Under the pieces are notes generated by a model. It was given only the letters and a program-made list of their open reading frames with translations, was not told the origin of the DNA and made no database searches. Position numbers and translations under genes: made by a program. Positions 1 through 7,440 of a DNA stretch of 19,897 nucleotides are shown here, piece after piece. Every line of letters begins with the position of its first letter. Within the stretch, counting starts at the first letter, position 1. This stretch comes from Candidatus Goldiibacteriota bacterium (GTDB lineage: Bacteria; Oederibacteriota; PGYV01; DSYL01): the NCBI GenBank assembly GCA_026418955.1, contig JAOAAI010000171.1, positions 1 to 19,897 of the forward strand, written 5' to 3'.

Positions 1-1
1 C

Positions 2-187
2 TGGACAAAGATAAGAACGACAAATGCAATAGAGAGAAATTTTAGAGAAGTAAGAAGGCGTATAAGGACTATGAATGTTTTTACAAATGATGATAGCTGT
101 AATAGAATTATATATGCTATTTTTTGCTCTCTAAATGATAAGAGGAACCCCTTCTATATTAAAATTACACACAAAATTATACACTAA
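2..187 (+). CDS. IS256/Mutator-family transposase, C-terminal fragment (5' end missing)
   Basis: Reading from base 2 gives 61 codons to a TAA at 185-187. The peptide contains RTTNAIERNFREVRRRIRT, then FTNDDSCNRIIYAIF. This matches the conserved C-terminal block of IS256-type (Mutator superfamily) DDE transposases, usually RTTN-x-IER-x-(F/N)RE-(V/I)RRR followed by 'F-N-x-x-S' and a short hydrophobic helix. The enzyme cuts and pastes the element. Most of the catalytic domain lies outside the window, so activity cannot be judged. The stop codon falls inside the probable terminal repeat, as is common in compact insertion sequences. The fragment is too short to be found by length-based gene calling, but the motif match is strong. 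Confidence 0.82.
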   Translation, partial: WTKIRTTNAIERNFREVRRRIRTMNVFTNDDSCNRIIYAIFCSLNDKRNPFYIKITHKIIH

Positions 188-189
188 CC
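163..189 (+). repeat. Probable right terminal inverted repeat of the IS256-like element
   Basis: The segment reads AATTACACACAAAATTATAC followed by ACTAACC. It resembles the outward end of IS256-family repeats, in which a TTACACA block is followed by an A/T spacer and a GACAC-like terminus. It overlaps the last codons of the transposase. The partner repeat is outside the window, so the call rests on family resemblance only. If right, the target duplication (8-9 bp in this family) would begin near base 190. Confidence 0.5.
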
Positions 190-204
190 AAATAAGATTT
201 TAAC

Positions 205-233
205 TTGACATAGTATTATTAATAACTTAAAAT
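205..233 (+). promoter_or_regulatory. Sigma-70-type promoter for bioY-rpoN
   Basis: TTGACA (205-210) is separated by exactly 17 bases from TAAAAT (228-233). The -35 box is perfect and the -10 box differs by one base from consensus. Transcription would start near 240, leaving a leader of roughly 28 bases before the bioY start at 269, with AGAGGTG (258-264) as ribosome binding site. The -35 box is only about 15 bases beyond the inferred end of the insertion sequence. No BirA-type or BioR-type operator palindrome was recognised around it. Confidence 0.7.
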
Positions 234-268
234 CAAAATATAAATTTTTTTAAAAAAAGAGGTGTTTT

Positions 269-826
269 ATGAAAGAATATGCAGATGTTTTAAGAAAAGA
301 ATATACACTTCCCCTTTCTTTAAAAAATGTTTTTTTAATCCTGATTTTTTCGTATTTGACATTCTGTGGAGCAATGATAAAAGTTTATACACCATTTACG
401 CCGGTTCCTTTTACTCTACAAAATTTTGTTCTTTTTATTTCTGTATATTTTCTCAAGGAAAAAGATATAAGTATTTCACAATTATTATATATTTTGTTTG
501 GTTTTATAGGAGTGCCTGTATTTGCAGTTGGTCTGACCGGGGCAGCTATCTTTTTGGGTCCAACAGCAGGATATTTACTAGGTTTTGTAATTGCTGGTGC
601 TTTAATGGCATTTTTTTATAATAGAATAAAACAAAAAAACTATATTAAAATTTTTATATTATTCCTAACAGGTGCAATATTAATACTATTGTTTGGGACA
701 TTGCATCTTGCATTTATTTATGGATTTGGAATTAAAAAAGCAATTATGGTGGGGTTTTTGCCATTTATTTTTACAGATATTTTAAAGGTGATGGCTGCTT
801 CATTAATTTATAGAATAGTTAAATAA
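269..826 (+). CDS. bioY: BioY biotin transporter (ECF S-component)
   Basis: This 185-residue membrane protein binds biotin and brings it across the cytoplasmic membrane as the substrate-specific subunit of an energy-coupling-factor transporter. BioY family marks are visible: TPVPFTLQ (44-51), GPTAGYLLGF (97-106) and PFIFTDILK (165-173, usually PFIPGDxLK), with about six hydrophobic segments. The length is typical. The ATG at 269 follows AGAGGTG by four bases and a strong promoter lies just upstream. No ATPase or T-component (bioM/bioN or ecfA/T) genes are nearby, so it either shares an ECF module encoded elsewhere or works alone. It is followed after one base by rpoN, suggesting a joint transcript, an unusual partnership. 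Confidence 0.93.
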   Translation: MKEYADVLRKEYTLPLSLKNVFLILIFSYLTFCGAMIKVYTPFTPVPFTLQNFVLFISVYFLKEKDISISQLLYILFGFIGVPVFAVGLTGAAIFLGPTAGYLLGFVIAGALMAFFYNRIKQKNYIKIFILFLTGAILILLFGTLHLAFIYGFGIKKAIMVGFLPFIFTDILKVMAASLIYRIVK

Positions 827-827
827 A

Positions 828-2228
828 ATGGATTTACGTAATAACCTTAATTTGCAGCAAGAATTAAAGCAACAATTACGTCTCACCCATGAAACAAAAT
901 TAAGTCTTGATATTCTTCAGGCAACCTATATGGAATTAGAAGATATATTAAATCAAGAACTTGTTAATAATCCTATAATTGAGGATATAACCATAAGAAA
1001 ACCAGAAGAAAAAAGTATTAACAGAGAAGAATCAAAAGAAGAAATGGAGGAAAATATAAAAGAAAGTGATGAGGAAAATACTTTTGAATCTTTTGACAAA
1101 ATAGAAACAGAAGAAAATGAAGAATATAATAAAGTGGTAGATTACCATTATAACTCAATAAAACAGATAGAACAAAAAGATCTACAAACTCATTTACTTG
1201 AAAAATTGGATGAAATGAATATTGAAAATCAGGAACTATATAATGCGGCAAAAGCATTAATACTTGAACTAGATGATAACGGCTTTTTATCAATTACGAT
1301 TGATGAGGTAGCAGTAGAAACGGGATTAAGCAAAGAAATAATTGAAAAAGCTTTGGAAATTATACAGAGTATAAATGAACCTTCGGGGATAGGTGCAAGA
1401 AATATTTTAGAAAGTTTGCTCATACAATTAAGGCATAAAAATCTTACAGATTCTCTTGCGTATAAAATTGTTAAATTGCATTTTGAACTACTGGAAAAGA
1501 AACAGTATGAAAAATTAGCCCAGATTTTTAAAGTCACAGTTGATGATATAAAAAATGCAGAAAAAATTATTAAAGAATGTGATCCTTACCCTGGAAAAAG
1601 TTTTAAAATAGTAGAAAACCCTGTTTATGTAATACCGGATATAATAGTTACAGAAGATGAAGGAAATTTAAAAGTAAATATTATGGGCAGTGAAATAGAT
1701 ATTAAGGTTAATAAATCATATTTGGAAGAATATAAAAAAAATTCAAAGACAAAGGATTTTATAGAAAAATATCAGAAAAATGTAAAAGATCTTATAGAGG
1801 CACTTGACAAACGTAACAAAACAATCCAGAAAATTGTTGAATTAATACTTAATATTCAAAAAGATTATATTATTAATCCGGAATCGGGTTTAAAGCCTCT
1901 TACTTTGAAGGAAATAGCTGATGCTATTGGTGTTCATGAATCAACAGTGAGCAGGACCGTATCGCGTAAATATATACAGTTGCCTTCCGGTGTTTATCCG
2001 CTAAAAAGTTTTTTCTCTCAAAAATTGCAGACAAATTATGGGGATATATCAAACAAAGTGGTGCAAGAAAAAATTAAGAATTTAATAGAAAATGAAGACA
2101 AAGATAATCCATTAACTGATACTGAAATTACTGAAATATTAAATAAGGAGGGGATAAATATATCCCGCAGGACAGTAACAAAATATAGAGAAAATCTTGG
2201 AATAATGTCGGTAAATATGCGTAAATAA
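828..2228 (+). CDS. rpoN: RNA polymerase sigma-54 factor RpoN
   Basis: The 466-residue alternative sigma factor directs RNA polymerase to -24/-12 promoters that need ATP-driven enhancer-binding proteins. The Gln/Leu-rich activator-contact region I covers about residues 1-48 and is followed by a very acidic region II (about 52-105). The core-binding region is central. A helix-turn-helix occurs near 358-380 (LKEIADAIGVHESTVSRTVS). The RpoN box SRRTVTKYRE (446-455), consensus ARRTVAKYRE, lies close to the C-terminus. The start at 828 keeps all of region I. No clear Shine-Dalgarno is seen, and the ATG is one base after the bioY stop, so translation is probably coupled. No enhancer-binding protein gene and no -24/-12 site were found in this window. 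Confidence 0.97.
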   Translation: MDLRNNLNLQQELKQQLRLTHETKLSLDILQATYMELEDILNQELVNNPIIEDITIRKPEEKSINREESKEEMEENIKESDEENTFESFDKIETEENEEYNKVVDYHYNSIKQIEQKDLQTHLLEKLDEMNIENQELYNAAKALILELDDNGFLSITIDEVAVETGLSKEIIEKALEIIQSINEPSGIGARNILESLLIQLRHKNLTDSLAYKIVKLHFELLEKKQYEKLAQIFKVTVDDIKNAEKIIKECDPYPGKSFKIVENPVYVIPDIIVTEDEGNLKVNIMGSEIDIKVNKSYLEEYKKNSKTKDFIEKYQKNVKDLIEALDKRNKTIQKIVELILNIQKDYIINPESGLKPLTLKEIADAIGVHESTVSRTVSRKYIQLPSGVYPLKSFFSQKLQTNYGDISNKVVQEKIKNLIENEDKDNPLTDTEITEILNKEGINISRRTVTKYRENLGIMSVNMRK

Positions 2229-2280
2229 AAAATTATTGAAGTTCTTAAATAAGATTATGATTTAAAATACAGTTTAATAT

Positions 2281-2309
2281 TTGACTTTGCTATAATTATG
2301 TGTTAATCT
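2281..2309 (+). promoter_or_regulatory. Candidate sigma-70 promoter upstream of hpf-ptsN-hprK
   Basis: TTGACT (2281-2286) lies 17 bases before TAATCT (2304-2309), inside the 193-bp spacer 2229-2421. A TATAAT also occurs at 2291-2296 but has no good -35 partner. The spacer is otherwise very A/T-rich, with no recognisable hairpin terminator, RNA gene or sigma-54 site. It could provide a separate start for the hpf-to-PTS genes, with a leader of about 100 bases. In such A/T-rich DNA chance matches are common, hence the moderate confidence. Confidence 0.45.
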
Positions 2310-2421
2310 TAATTAGATAAAAATTTTTTCATTGTTTAAAATAATATTTTTAATAAAAATTCAAAAATGATACTTAAGAAGCAGGTTTATTATATATTAT
2401 ATTATTTAAGGAGGCATAACT

Positions 2422-2967
2422 ATGGAAATTCTCCTTACAGGCAGACATATAGATATAACTGATGCGATAAAGAATTATGCAGAAAAAAAGTTAGCCAAAT
2501 TGGATAATTACTTTGATTTTAAAGAGAATGGCAGATTACACGTAATAATATCCGTTGAGAAATTTAGACATATTGCAGAAGCTAATTTGAGATCAAAAAG
2601 ACATAATATATCTGCAAAAGTGGAAACAACTGATATGTATTCATCAATTGATAAACTGGAAGATAAATTACTGGTGCAGATAAAAAAAATAAAAGAGAAA
2701 CAGCAAAAAATAGTTAAAGATAAAAGCAAAAAAATCAATATTCTTGCCAATATATCAAATGTGATAAGTTCGACAGGGGAAAAATATAATGAAATAATAG
2801 AAGAAGAATTACAGGCAGTAAAGCCAATGAATACAGAAGAAGCTATTGAAGAAGCAGAACTTTCAAAAGAAAAAATGATTCTATTTTATAATGTGGATTT
2901 TAACAAAGTTTGCTTTTTAAGAAAAAGAAAAGATGGAAAATACGGTTTGACAATATCAAAATATTAA
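2422..2967 (+). CDS. hpf: Long-form ribosome hibernation promoting factor
   Basis: The 181-residue protein binds the 30S decoding centre and, in the long form, pairs ribosomes into inactive 100S dimers when growth slows. The N-terminal S30AE domain (about 1-100) starts with the family-typical opening MEILLTGRHIDITDAI. A charged linker (about 95-130) leads to the C-terminal dimerisation domain, KPMNTEEAIEEAEL to RKRKDGKYGL (about 134-176). The presence of both domains marks it as the long form. A strong ribosome binding site, AAGGAGG, is seen at 2408-2414, eight bases from the ATG. Lying between rpoN and ptsN is the classical arrangement, in which the gene was once called yhbH or sigma-54 modulation protein. 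Confidence 0.95.
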   Translation: MEILLTGRHIDITDAIKNYAEKKLAKLDNYFDFKENGRLHVIISVEKFRHIAEANLRSKRHNISAKVETTDMYSSIDKLEDKLLVQIKKIKEKQQKIVKDKSKKINILANISNVISSTGEKYNEIIEEELQAVKPMNTEEAIEEAELSKEKMILFYNVDFNKVCFLRKRKDGKYGLTISKY

Positions 2968-2974
2968 TTTAAAT

Positions 2975-2980
2975 GAGGTG
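2975..2980 (+). promoter_or_regulatory. Ribosome binding site of ptsN (two adjacent possible starts)
   Basis: GAGGTG lies five bases before the ATG at 2986 and eight bases before a second ATG at 2989. The second has the more usual spacing, so the protein may begin with a single Met rather than Met-Met. The difference is one residue. Confidence 0.6.
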
Positions 2981-2985
2981 AATAT

Positions 2986-3453
2986 ATGATGAGGATACTG
3001 GATTTTCTTTCAAAAGATAGCATTGAGATAAATTTGAAATCAAAAAGCAAAAAAGAAGTAATTGAAGAACTTGTTGATATTCTATCAGGTAAAGAGGCAA
3101 TTGTTGATAAAAAAATAATAATTGAATCTCTTATTGAAAGAGAAGAACTAGGAAGTACCGGTGTTGGTCAAGGGATAGCAATACCGCATAGCAAGACGAA
3201 AGGAGTAAAAGAACTTATAGGGGCCTTTGGTGTATCAAAGCAAGGAATAGATTTTGAAGCATTGGATGGCGAACCGGTTCATATATTTTTTCTTTTGCTT
3301 GCTCCAGAAGGTGCAGCGGGTATTATGCTAAAAGCCCTTGCAAGGGTTTCTAATTTTTTAAAAAATAAATATTACAGAAAAAAAATATTAGAGGCAAAAA
3401 CAAAGGAAGATATAGTTGCCATTTTAGAAGAAGAAGAAAAAATGAAACAATAA
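2986..3453 (+). CDS. ptsN: PTS IIA component, fructose/Ntr type (PtsN-like)
   Basis: This 155-residue protein belongs to the PTS_EIIA_2 fold (fructose/mannitol/nitrogen PTS). The phospho-acceptor His68 lies in GIAIPHSK (63-70), and the context GSTGVGQG just before it is family-typical. Its stand-alone form beside rpoN and hpf fits the regulatory IIA-Ntr (PtsN) rather than a transport subunit. In Proteobacteria PtsN relays PTS phosphorylation state to potassium, nitrogen or stress control. No dedicated EI-Ntr or NPr is encoded here, so the general HPr and enzyme I encoded at 8216-10227 are the likely phosphate donors (inference). A role as a fructose-specific IIA with partners elsewhere cannot be excluded. 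Confidence 0.9.
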   Translation: MMRILDFLSKDSIEINLKSKSKKEVIEELVDILSGKEAIVDKKIIIESLIEREELGSTGVGQGIAIPHSKTKGVKELIGAFGVSKQGIDFEALDGEPVHIFFLLLAPEGAAGIMLKALARVSNFLKNKYYRKKILEAKTKEDIVAILEEEEKMKQ

Positions 3454-3498
3454 ATCGTAAAGTTTTTTTCCTGCTTTTTAAGGAGGCATATCTTTAAT

Positions 3499-4446
3499 AT
3501 GAATTACATCACCGTAAAACAATTTTTTGAAGAAAATAAAAAAGATTTGCACCTTAAAATATTAACAGGAAAAGAAAATTTAGAATCAAAAAAAATCGTT
3601 GTTTCTGATATAAACAGACCTGGACTTGCTCTTGCTGGTTTTTTTGATTATTTTCCCTACGAACGAATTCAGGTTTTCGGGAAGACAGAATTTGCTTATC
3701 TTAAAAAGCAGAAAAAAGAACAGATATTAAATGTTCTTAAGAAATTTTTTTCTTCGAAGATATGTTGCGTTATTGTGGCAAGAAATTTAAAGGTAGATCC
3801 TTATTTTATTGAATTGGCAGATAAATATGAAGTTCCTGTTTTACAAACATCTTTATTTACTATGAAACTTATAAATTCGGCAATGACATATCTTGAAAAA
3901 AAACTCGCACCTAAAATAACTTTGCATGGAACATTTATAGATGTTTATGGTATAGGCGTTCTTTTATTCGGAAAAAGCGGTATTGGAAAAAGTGAAATTT
4001 CGCTTGAACTCGTAAAAAGAGGGCATAGATTAATAGCAGATGATTTGGTGGAAATATTAAAATTGGGAGATAGTGAGCTTATAGGGCGTGGGATAAATAT
4101 TGTGCAGCATCATATGGAGATAAGAGGAATAGGAATTATAGATTTAAAAAGTTTATTTGGAATAGGAGTCATCAGGGAGCAACAGAAAGTCGAACTGGTC
4201 ATATTTTTAGAAGAGTGGGAAAATGATAAGGATTATGAACGGTTGGGATTGGAAGAAAAATTTGAAAATATTTTAGGAATAAAAGTTCCTAAAATAGTTT
4301 TGCCAGTAAAACCAGGTAGAAATTTAAGTATAATTATAGAAGTGGCTGCAATGATGAGGAGATTAAAAGATCAGGGACACAATACGGCAAAAGAATTAAA
4401 CAAAACAATAATAAATTGGATGAAAAGAGAAAAAAAAGATGTTTAA
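3499..4446 (+). CDS. hprK: HPr kinase/phosphorylase
   Basis: This 315-residue bifunctional enzyme phosphorylates HPr on a regulatory serine and removes the phosphate again, controlling carbon catabolite signalling. The N-terminal domain covers about 1-130. The catalytic domain shows the conserved H143 in TLHGTFIDVYG, the Walker A motif GKSGIGKS (158-165), DD at 181-182, the signature EIRGIGIID (207-215), and a C-terminal PVKPGRN block. All key elements are intact and the length is normal (about 310). AAGGAGG (3480-3486) is a strong ribosome binding site, but 12 bases from the ATG, which is rather long. No better in-frame start is present. Its substrate HPr is encoded about 3.8 kb downstream and carries the matching serine. 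Confidence 0.96.
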   Translation: MNYITVKQFFEENKKDLHLKILTGKENLESKKIVVSDINRPGLALAGFFDYFPYERIQVFGKTEFAYLKKQKKEQILNVLKKFFSSKICCVIVARNLKVDPYFIELADKYEVPVLQTSLFTMKLINSAMTYLEKKLAPKITLHGTFIDVYGIGVLLFGKSGIGKSEISLELVKRGHRLIADDLVEILKLGDSELIGRGINIVQHHMEIRGIGIIDLKSLFGIGVIREQQKVELVIFLEEWENDKDYERLGLEEKFENILGIKVPKIVLPVKPGRNLSIIIEVAAMMRRLKDQGHNTAKELNKTIINWMKREKKDV

Positions 4447-5710
4447 TTTTAAAAAGTTTATCTATCCGGGAATAAGAATAAAAAGATGGCTTATGCTTTT
4501 TATTTTAAGCATTATTGTCTTTGCTTTTGGTTTCTCGGGTATTTTAGGGAATTTGGTTCAACATATAAGGATTGAACAGATTAATGTGGATGATTTTTTT
4601 CGAAAGATTCAGCGACTTAAATTTATAGATTTTTTATTTTTATTTCTTGGAATTGCCGGGATAATACTTGCATTAAGAAGATCCTATTTTGCCATTTTGA
4701 CAATGGCATTTCCTAAAAATGATAAAAAATTTATCGCGCGAATTTATAAAGAAGCTAGGTTAAAAAGAGGACCTAAAATCGCGGCAATTGGCGGTGGAAC
4801 CGGTTTATCAACACTTCTTAAAGGAATAAAAGAATATACATCAAACTTAGCAGCAATTGTAACAGTTGCAGATGATGGGGGTTCATCCGGGCGTTTAAGG
4901 AAAGAATATAATATAATTCCGCCTGGTGATATAAGAAACTGTATTGTTGCTTTAGCAGATGAGGAAGATATATTAAGTAAACTTTTTCAATACAGATTTA
5001 CAGAAAAAGGAGAACTTAAAGGTCATAATTTTGGGAATATATTTATCACTGCTTTAACTAAAATATCCGGAGATTTTCCAAAGGCGATAAAAGAAATTTC
5101 AAAAGTTCTCGCAATACGCGGTCAGGTATTTCCTGTTTCCCTTGATAATATAAAATTAAAAGCAAAATTAAAAAATGGCAAAGAAATTTACGGGCAGTCG
5201 AATATTACTAGGTCAAAAATACCTATTGAAAGTGTTCATATTATACCGCCAAATTGTAAACCGTATGAGCAAGCATTAAAAGCTTTGAAAGCGGCTGATG
5301 TAATCTTAATAGGACCTGGCAGTCTTTATACAAGCATAATACCAAATCTTTTAATACCACAGGTTAGAGAAATTCTTGAAAATGATAAAATATTAAAGAT
5401 ATATATATGTAATATTATGACCCAACCAGGGGAAACAGATGGGTATACTGTGTCTGATCATATAAAAGCAATATTCAAACATAGTAGTAATAAAGTGATA
5501 GATTATGTTCTTGTAAATAATGGAATTCCAAAGGAAGCATTATTGAAAAAATATCGTGCTGAAAATTCATATATAGTAAAAATTGACCGAGAAGAGGTAG
5601 CCAAACTCGGGGTTAAATTGATATGTGCAAAACTGATTGAGGAAGGAGAATATATAAGACATTCTCCTTATTTGTTAACAAAAGCAATTATGAAGATTAT
5701 TGTCACTTAA
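4439..5710 (+). CDS. yvcK: YvcK/GlmR-family protein with N-terminal membrane segment
   Basis: This CofD-like, UDP-sugar-binding protein family is required in Bacillus for normal growth and wall synthesis on gluconeogenic carbon, where it stimulates GlmS. The family domain starts near 112, with GGGTGL (118-123), DDGGSSGRLR (145-154), PPGDIRNC (161-168), GHNFGN (195-200) and GPGSLYTSIIPNLL (292-305), all well kept. Ahead of it is an extra region of about 110 residues with two hydrophobic segments (about 18-39 and 63-80), so the protein is probably anchored in the cytoplasmic membrane. The Bacillus protein is about 317 residues and lacks this. The start overlaps hprK by eight bases without a good ribosome binding site, implying coupled translation. 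The enzyme CofD itself is unlikely, given the neighbours. Confidence 0.92.
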   Translation: MFNFKKFIYPGIRIKRWLMLFILSIIVFAFGFSGILGNLVQHIRIEQINVDDFFRKIQRLKFIDFLFLFLGIAGIILALRRSYFAILTMAFPKNDKKFIARIYKEARLKRGPKIAAIGGGTGLSTLLKGIKEYTSNLAAIVTVADDGGSSGRLRKEYNIIPPGDIRNCIVALADEEDILSKLFQYRFTEKGELKGHNFGNIFITALTKISGDFPKAIKEISKVLAIRGQVFPVSLDNIKLKAKLKNGKEIYGQSNITRSKIPIESVHIIPPNCKPYEQALKALKAADVILIGPGSLYTSIIPNLLIPQVREILENDKILKIYICNIMTQPGETDGYTVSDHIKAIFKHSSNKVIDYVLVNNGIPKEALLKKYRAENSYIVKIDREEVAKLGVKLICAKLIEEGEYIRHSPYLLTKAIMKIIVT

Positions 5711-5712
5711 AA

Positions 5713-5718
5713 GGGAGG
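5713..5718 (+). promoter_or_regulatory. Ribosome binding site fixing the IIA-Man start at 5724
   Basis: GGGAGG ends five bases before the ATG at 5724. An upstream in-frame ATG at 5700 has no such site and would add eight residues before the conserved beginning MVGILLVSH, so 5724 is the preferred start. Confidence 0.8.
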
Positions 5719-5723
5719 AAATA

Positions 5724-6131
5724 ATGGTTGGTATTCTTTTGGTTTCACATTATACTTTTGCTGAGTCATTAAAAGAAACAGTTGAGTTAATAATCGGGGA
5801 AAGAAAAAATCTGGCAGCAGTTTCGATTTCTAAAGATGATAAGATTGATTTTTTTTCTTCAAAATTAAAGCAAGCAGTAGATTCGCTTGATGAAGGAGAC
5901 GGTGTTTTAATACTTGCTGATATGTTTGGTGGTTCACCGTCCAATGTGGCTCTTTCTCTATATGCGAAAAATGATAGGGTAAAAATTATAACTGGCGTTA
6001 ATCTTCCTTTGGTTATTGAAGCTTTGATGTATTCGCATAAAAGTTTGACAGAACTTGTCAAAATTATTATGGAGAAGAAGGAAAAAACCATAATAGATGT
6101 TAAAGAAATTTTTAATAAAGGAAATAAATAA
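5724..6131 (+). CDS. PTS mannose-family IIA component
   Basis: This 135-residue soluble protein accepts phosphate from HPr and hands it to IIB. It begins MVGILLVSHYTFAES, with His9 as the phospho-acceptor (position 10 in E. coli ManX). Further on it has the conserved DMFGGSPSNVAL segment. The start is taken at 5724, where a GGGAGG lies five bases upstream, rather than at 5700. It is a free-standing IIA, as in Firmicutes and Deltaproteobacteria, not fused to IIB as in E. coli ManX. It sits 13 bases after yvcK and two bases before IIB. Sugar specificity cannot be read from the sequence; mannose, glucose, amino sugars and sorbose are all used by this family. Confidence 0.93.
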   Translation: MVGILLVSHYTFAESLKETVELIIGERKNLAAVSISKDDKIDFFSSKLKQAVDSLDEGDGVLILADMFGGSPSNVALSLYAKNDRVKIITGVNLPLVIEALMYSHKSLTELVKIIMEKKEKTIIDVKEIFNKGNK

Positions 6132-6133
6132 AA

Positions 6134-6637
6134 ATGCCAATTCTATTAACACGAATAGATGATAGATTAATACATGGGCAGGTTGTTGTTGGCTGGGCCC
6201 AGGCATTGAAATCAAATCATATTGTGGTAATAGATGATGATATTGCTGGTAATGAGATGCAAAAATTTTTATTTAGAATGGCAACACCAACAGATATAAA
6301 ATTATCAATTTTAACAATAAAAGAAGCTGCTGAAATAATAAAAAAACGTGGATTTGATGAAGATTATACAATTTTACTTTTAAAATCACCGGAAAATGCA
6401 TATAAATTGATAAAGGCTGGTGGTAAGCTTTCTTCAATAAATATTGGTGGGATGCATTTCGGTGAAGGAAAAATTCAGCTTTTTGATGCTGTTTTTGTAG
6501 ATGAAAAAGATATTGAATATATTGAGTTATTAAATAAAGAAGGGGTGGCTTTGGAAGTCAGAATGGTTCCTACAGACCAAAAAAAAGATGTGATAAAAGT
6601 TATAGATGAAAAAATAAAAAAGAAAGAGAATAAATAA
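6134..6637 (+). CDS. PTS mannose-family IIB component
   Basis: This 167-residue cytoplasmic subunit takes phosphate from IIA and phosphorylates the incoming sugar at the IIC/IID channel. The active-site motif RIDDRLIHGQV (7-17) has the phospho-acceptor His14, followed by VGWAQALKSNHIVVIDD as usual for the family. The length is typical (about 160). Translation probably depends on coupling, since only a weak AAAGGAA is present before the ATG and the IIA stop is two bases away. Its stop overlaps the IIC start by one base. Confidence 0.94.
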   Translation: MPILLTRIDDRLIHGQVVVGWAQALKSNHIVVIDDDIAGNEMQKFLFRMATPTDIKLSILTIKEAAEIIKKRGFDEDYTILLLKSPENAYKLIKAGGKLSSINIGGMHFGEGKIQLFDAVFVDEKDIEYIELLNKEGVALEVRMVPTDQKKDVIKVIDEKIKKKENK

Positions 6638-7440
6638 TGGAATTGGAAAAAATTTTTTTACTCTCAATAATTGCAGCACTAATTGAACTGGATGCTTATT
6701 ATATAGGTATGTTTTTAATCGCACAACCTTTAATAATAGGCGGTATAACAGGTTATTTTCTTGACAATATTTATGTTGGTATAATAATAGGAAGCGTTGT
6801 TCAATTAATCTGGATTAATAATCCACCAGTTGGCGCTTTTGTTCCGCCTTCCACTGTAACAATTTCATTTATTTCAACAGTTTATTCTATTATTTTTTTA
6901 AAATTATTATCCAATGCAAATCAGGATGCTATTTTTATGTTTTCTTTGTTAATAGGTATTCCATCAGGATATTTTGTTGGTCAGATAGATATATGGCATA
7001 GAAAATTAAATACAAAAATAATGCACCTTTTTGAAGACAAAATCAAACAATGTAAACTATTATATCTAATAATAATTCAATTTTTATCTATAATTATAAA
7101 AATTTTATCAAATATAATATTGTTTTTACTTATCATCGTCTTTGGGATTTCACTGGCAGAGAAAATATATTTATCTTTGCCATTACAGCTTATAAGGGCT
7201 TTAACAATATCTTTTTGGATAATGCCTGTTGTTGGATTGGCAGTGGTATTTAATATGTTGTATTCAAAAGAAGGCGCAAGGTCTCACGGAATAGCATTTT
7301 TTTTATCCTATTTTGTTTTCTTTCTTACAAATGATAAGATAAATTTGCCTTTTTTTATTAATTTAATAATTATTTTAGGATTCTTAATTTCTTTGTATTT
7401 AGTTTTTAAAGGAGAAAGAAAGTTAAATGAAAAAAATTAA
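6637..7440 (+). CDS. PTS mannose-family IIC permease subunit
   Basis: This 267-residue integral membrane subunit forms the sugar channel together with IID. It shows about seven to eight hydrophobic stretches. A family-typical run near residues 18-72 includes AQPLIIGGITGYFLDN and PVGAFVPPS (64-72). The ATG shares one base with the IIB stop (TAATG), a sign of coupled translation. Length and topology match ManY-type proteins. The conserved sugar-contact regions are only moderately similar to those of Enterobacteria and Firmicutes, so the substrate is left open. Confidence 0.9.
   Translation: MELEKIFLLSIIAALIELDAYYIGMFLIAQPLIIGGITGYFLDNIYVGIIIGSVVQLIWINNPPVGAFVPPSTVTISFISTVYSIIFLKLLSNANQDAIFMFSLLIGIPSGYFVGQIDIWHRKLNTKIMHLFEDKIKQCKLLYLIIIQFLSIIIKILSNIILFLLIIVFGISLAEKIYLSLPLQLIRALTISFWIMPVVGLAVVFNMLYSKEGARSHGIAFFLSYFVFFLTNDKINLPFFINLIIILGFLISLYLVFKGERKLNEKN

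Larger units (their letters stand above)
1..189 (+). mobile_element. Right end of an IS256/Mutator-type insertion sequence (truncated by contig start)
   Basis: The first 189 bases carry the C-terminal end of an IS256-like transposase, followed at once by an A/T-rich stretch ending in ACACTAACC. That stretch resembles the outward-reading terminal repeats of this family (…TTACACA…GACACnnCC). The left part of the element lies outside the window. Contigs often break inside repeated insertion sequences, which fits its position at the very edge. The family call is good; the exact outer boundary (about 189) is inferred without the left end or the target duplication. Confidence 0.72.

Noticed and set aside
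190..268. BirA or BioR operator upstream of bioY
   Set aside because: No inverted TTGTnAAC-type or TTATnnATAA-type palindrome could be found around the promoter.
262..621. 119-codon reading frame overlapping bioY
   Set aside because: Cys/Phe/Tyr-rich translation without family features; it lies over the well-supported BioY frame, which has the ribosome binding site and promoter.
2229..2421. Sigma-54 promoter, riboswitch or small RNA in the rpoN-hpf spacer
   Set aside because: No TGGCAC-N5-TTGC match and no stable hairpin recognised; only an ordinary sigma-70-like pair is seen.
5700..5723. Upstream ATG for the IIA-Man protein
   Set aside because: It overlaps the yvcK end without a ribosome binding site; the ATG at 5724 has GGGAGG at good spacing and the conserved N-terminus.
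6761..6789. TTGACA followed by TATAAT-like sequence inside the IIC gene
   Set aside because: Spacing is only 13 bases to TATAAT, and the sequence is explained by hydrophobic codons; not a credible promoter.
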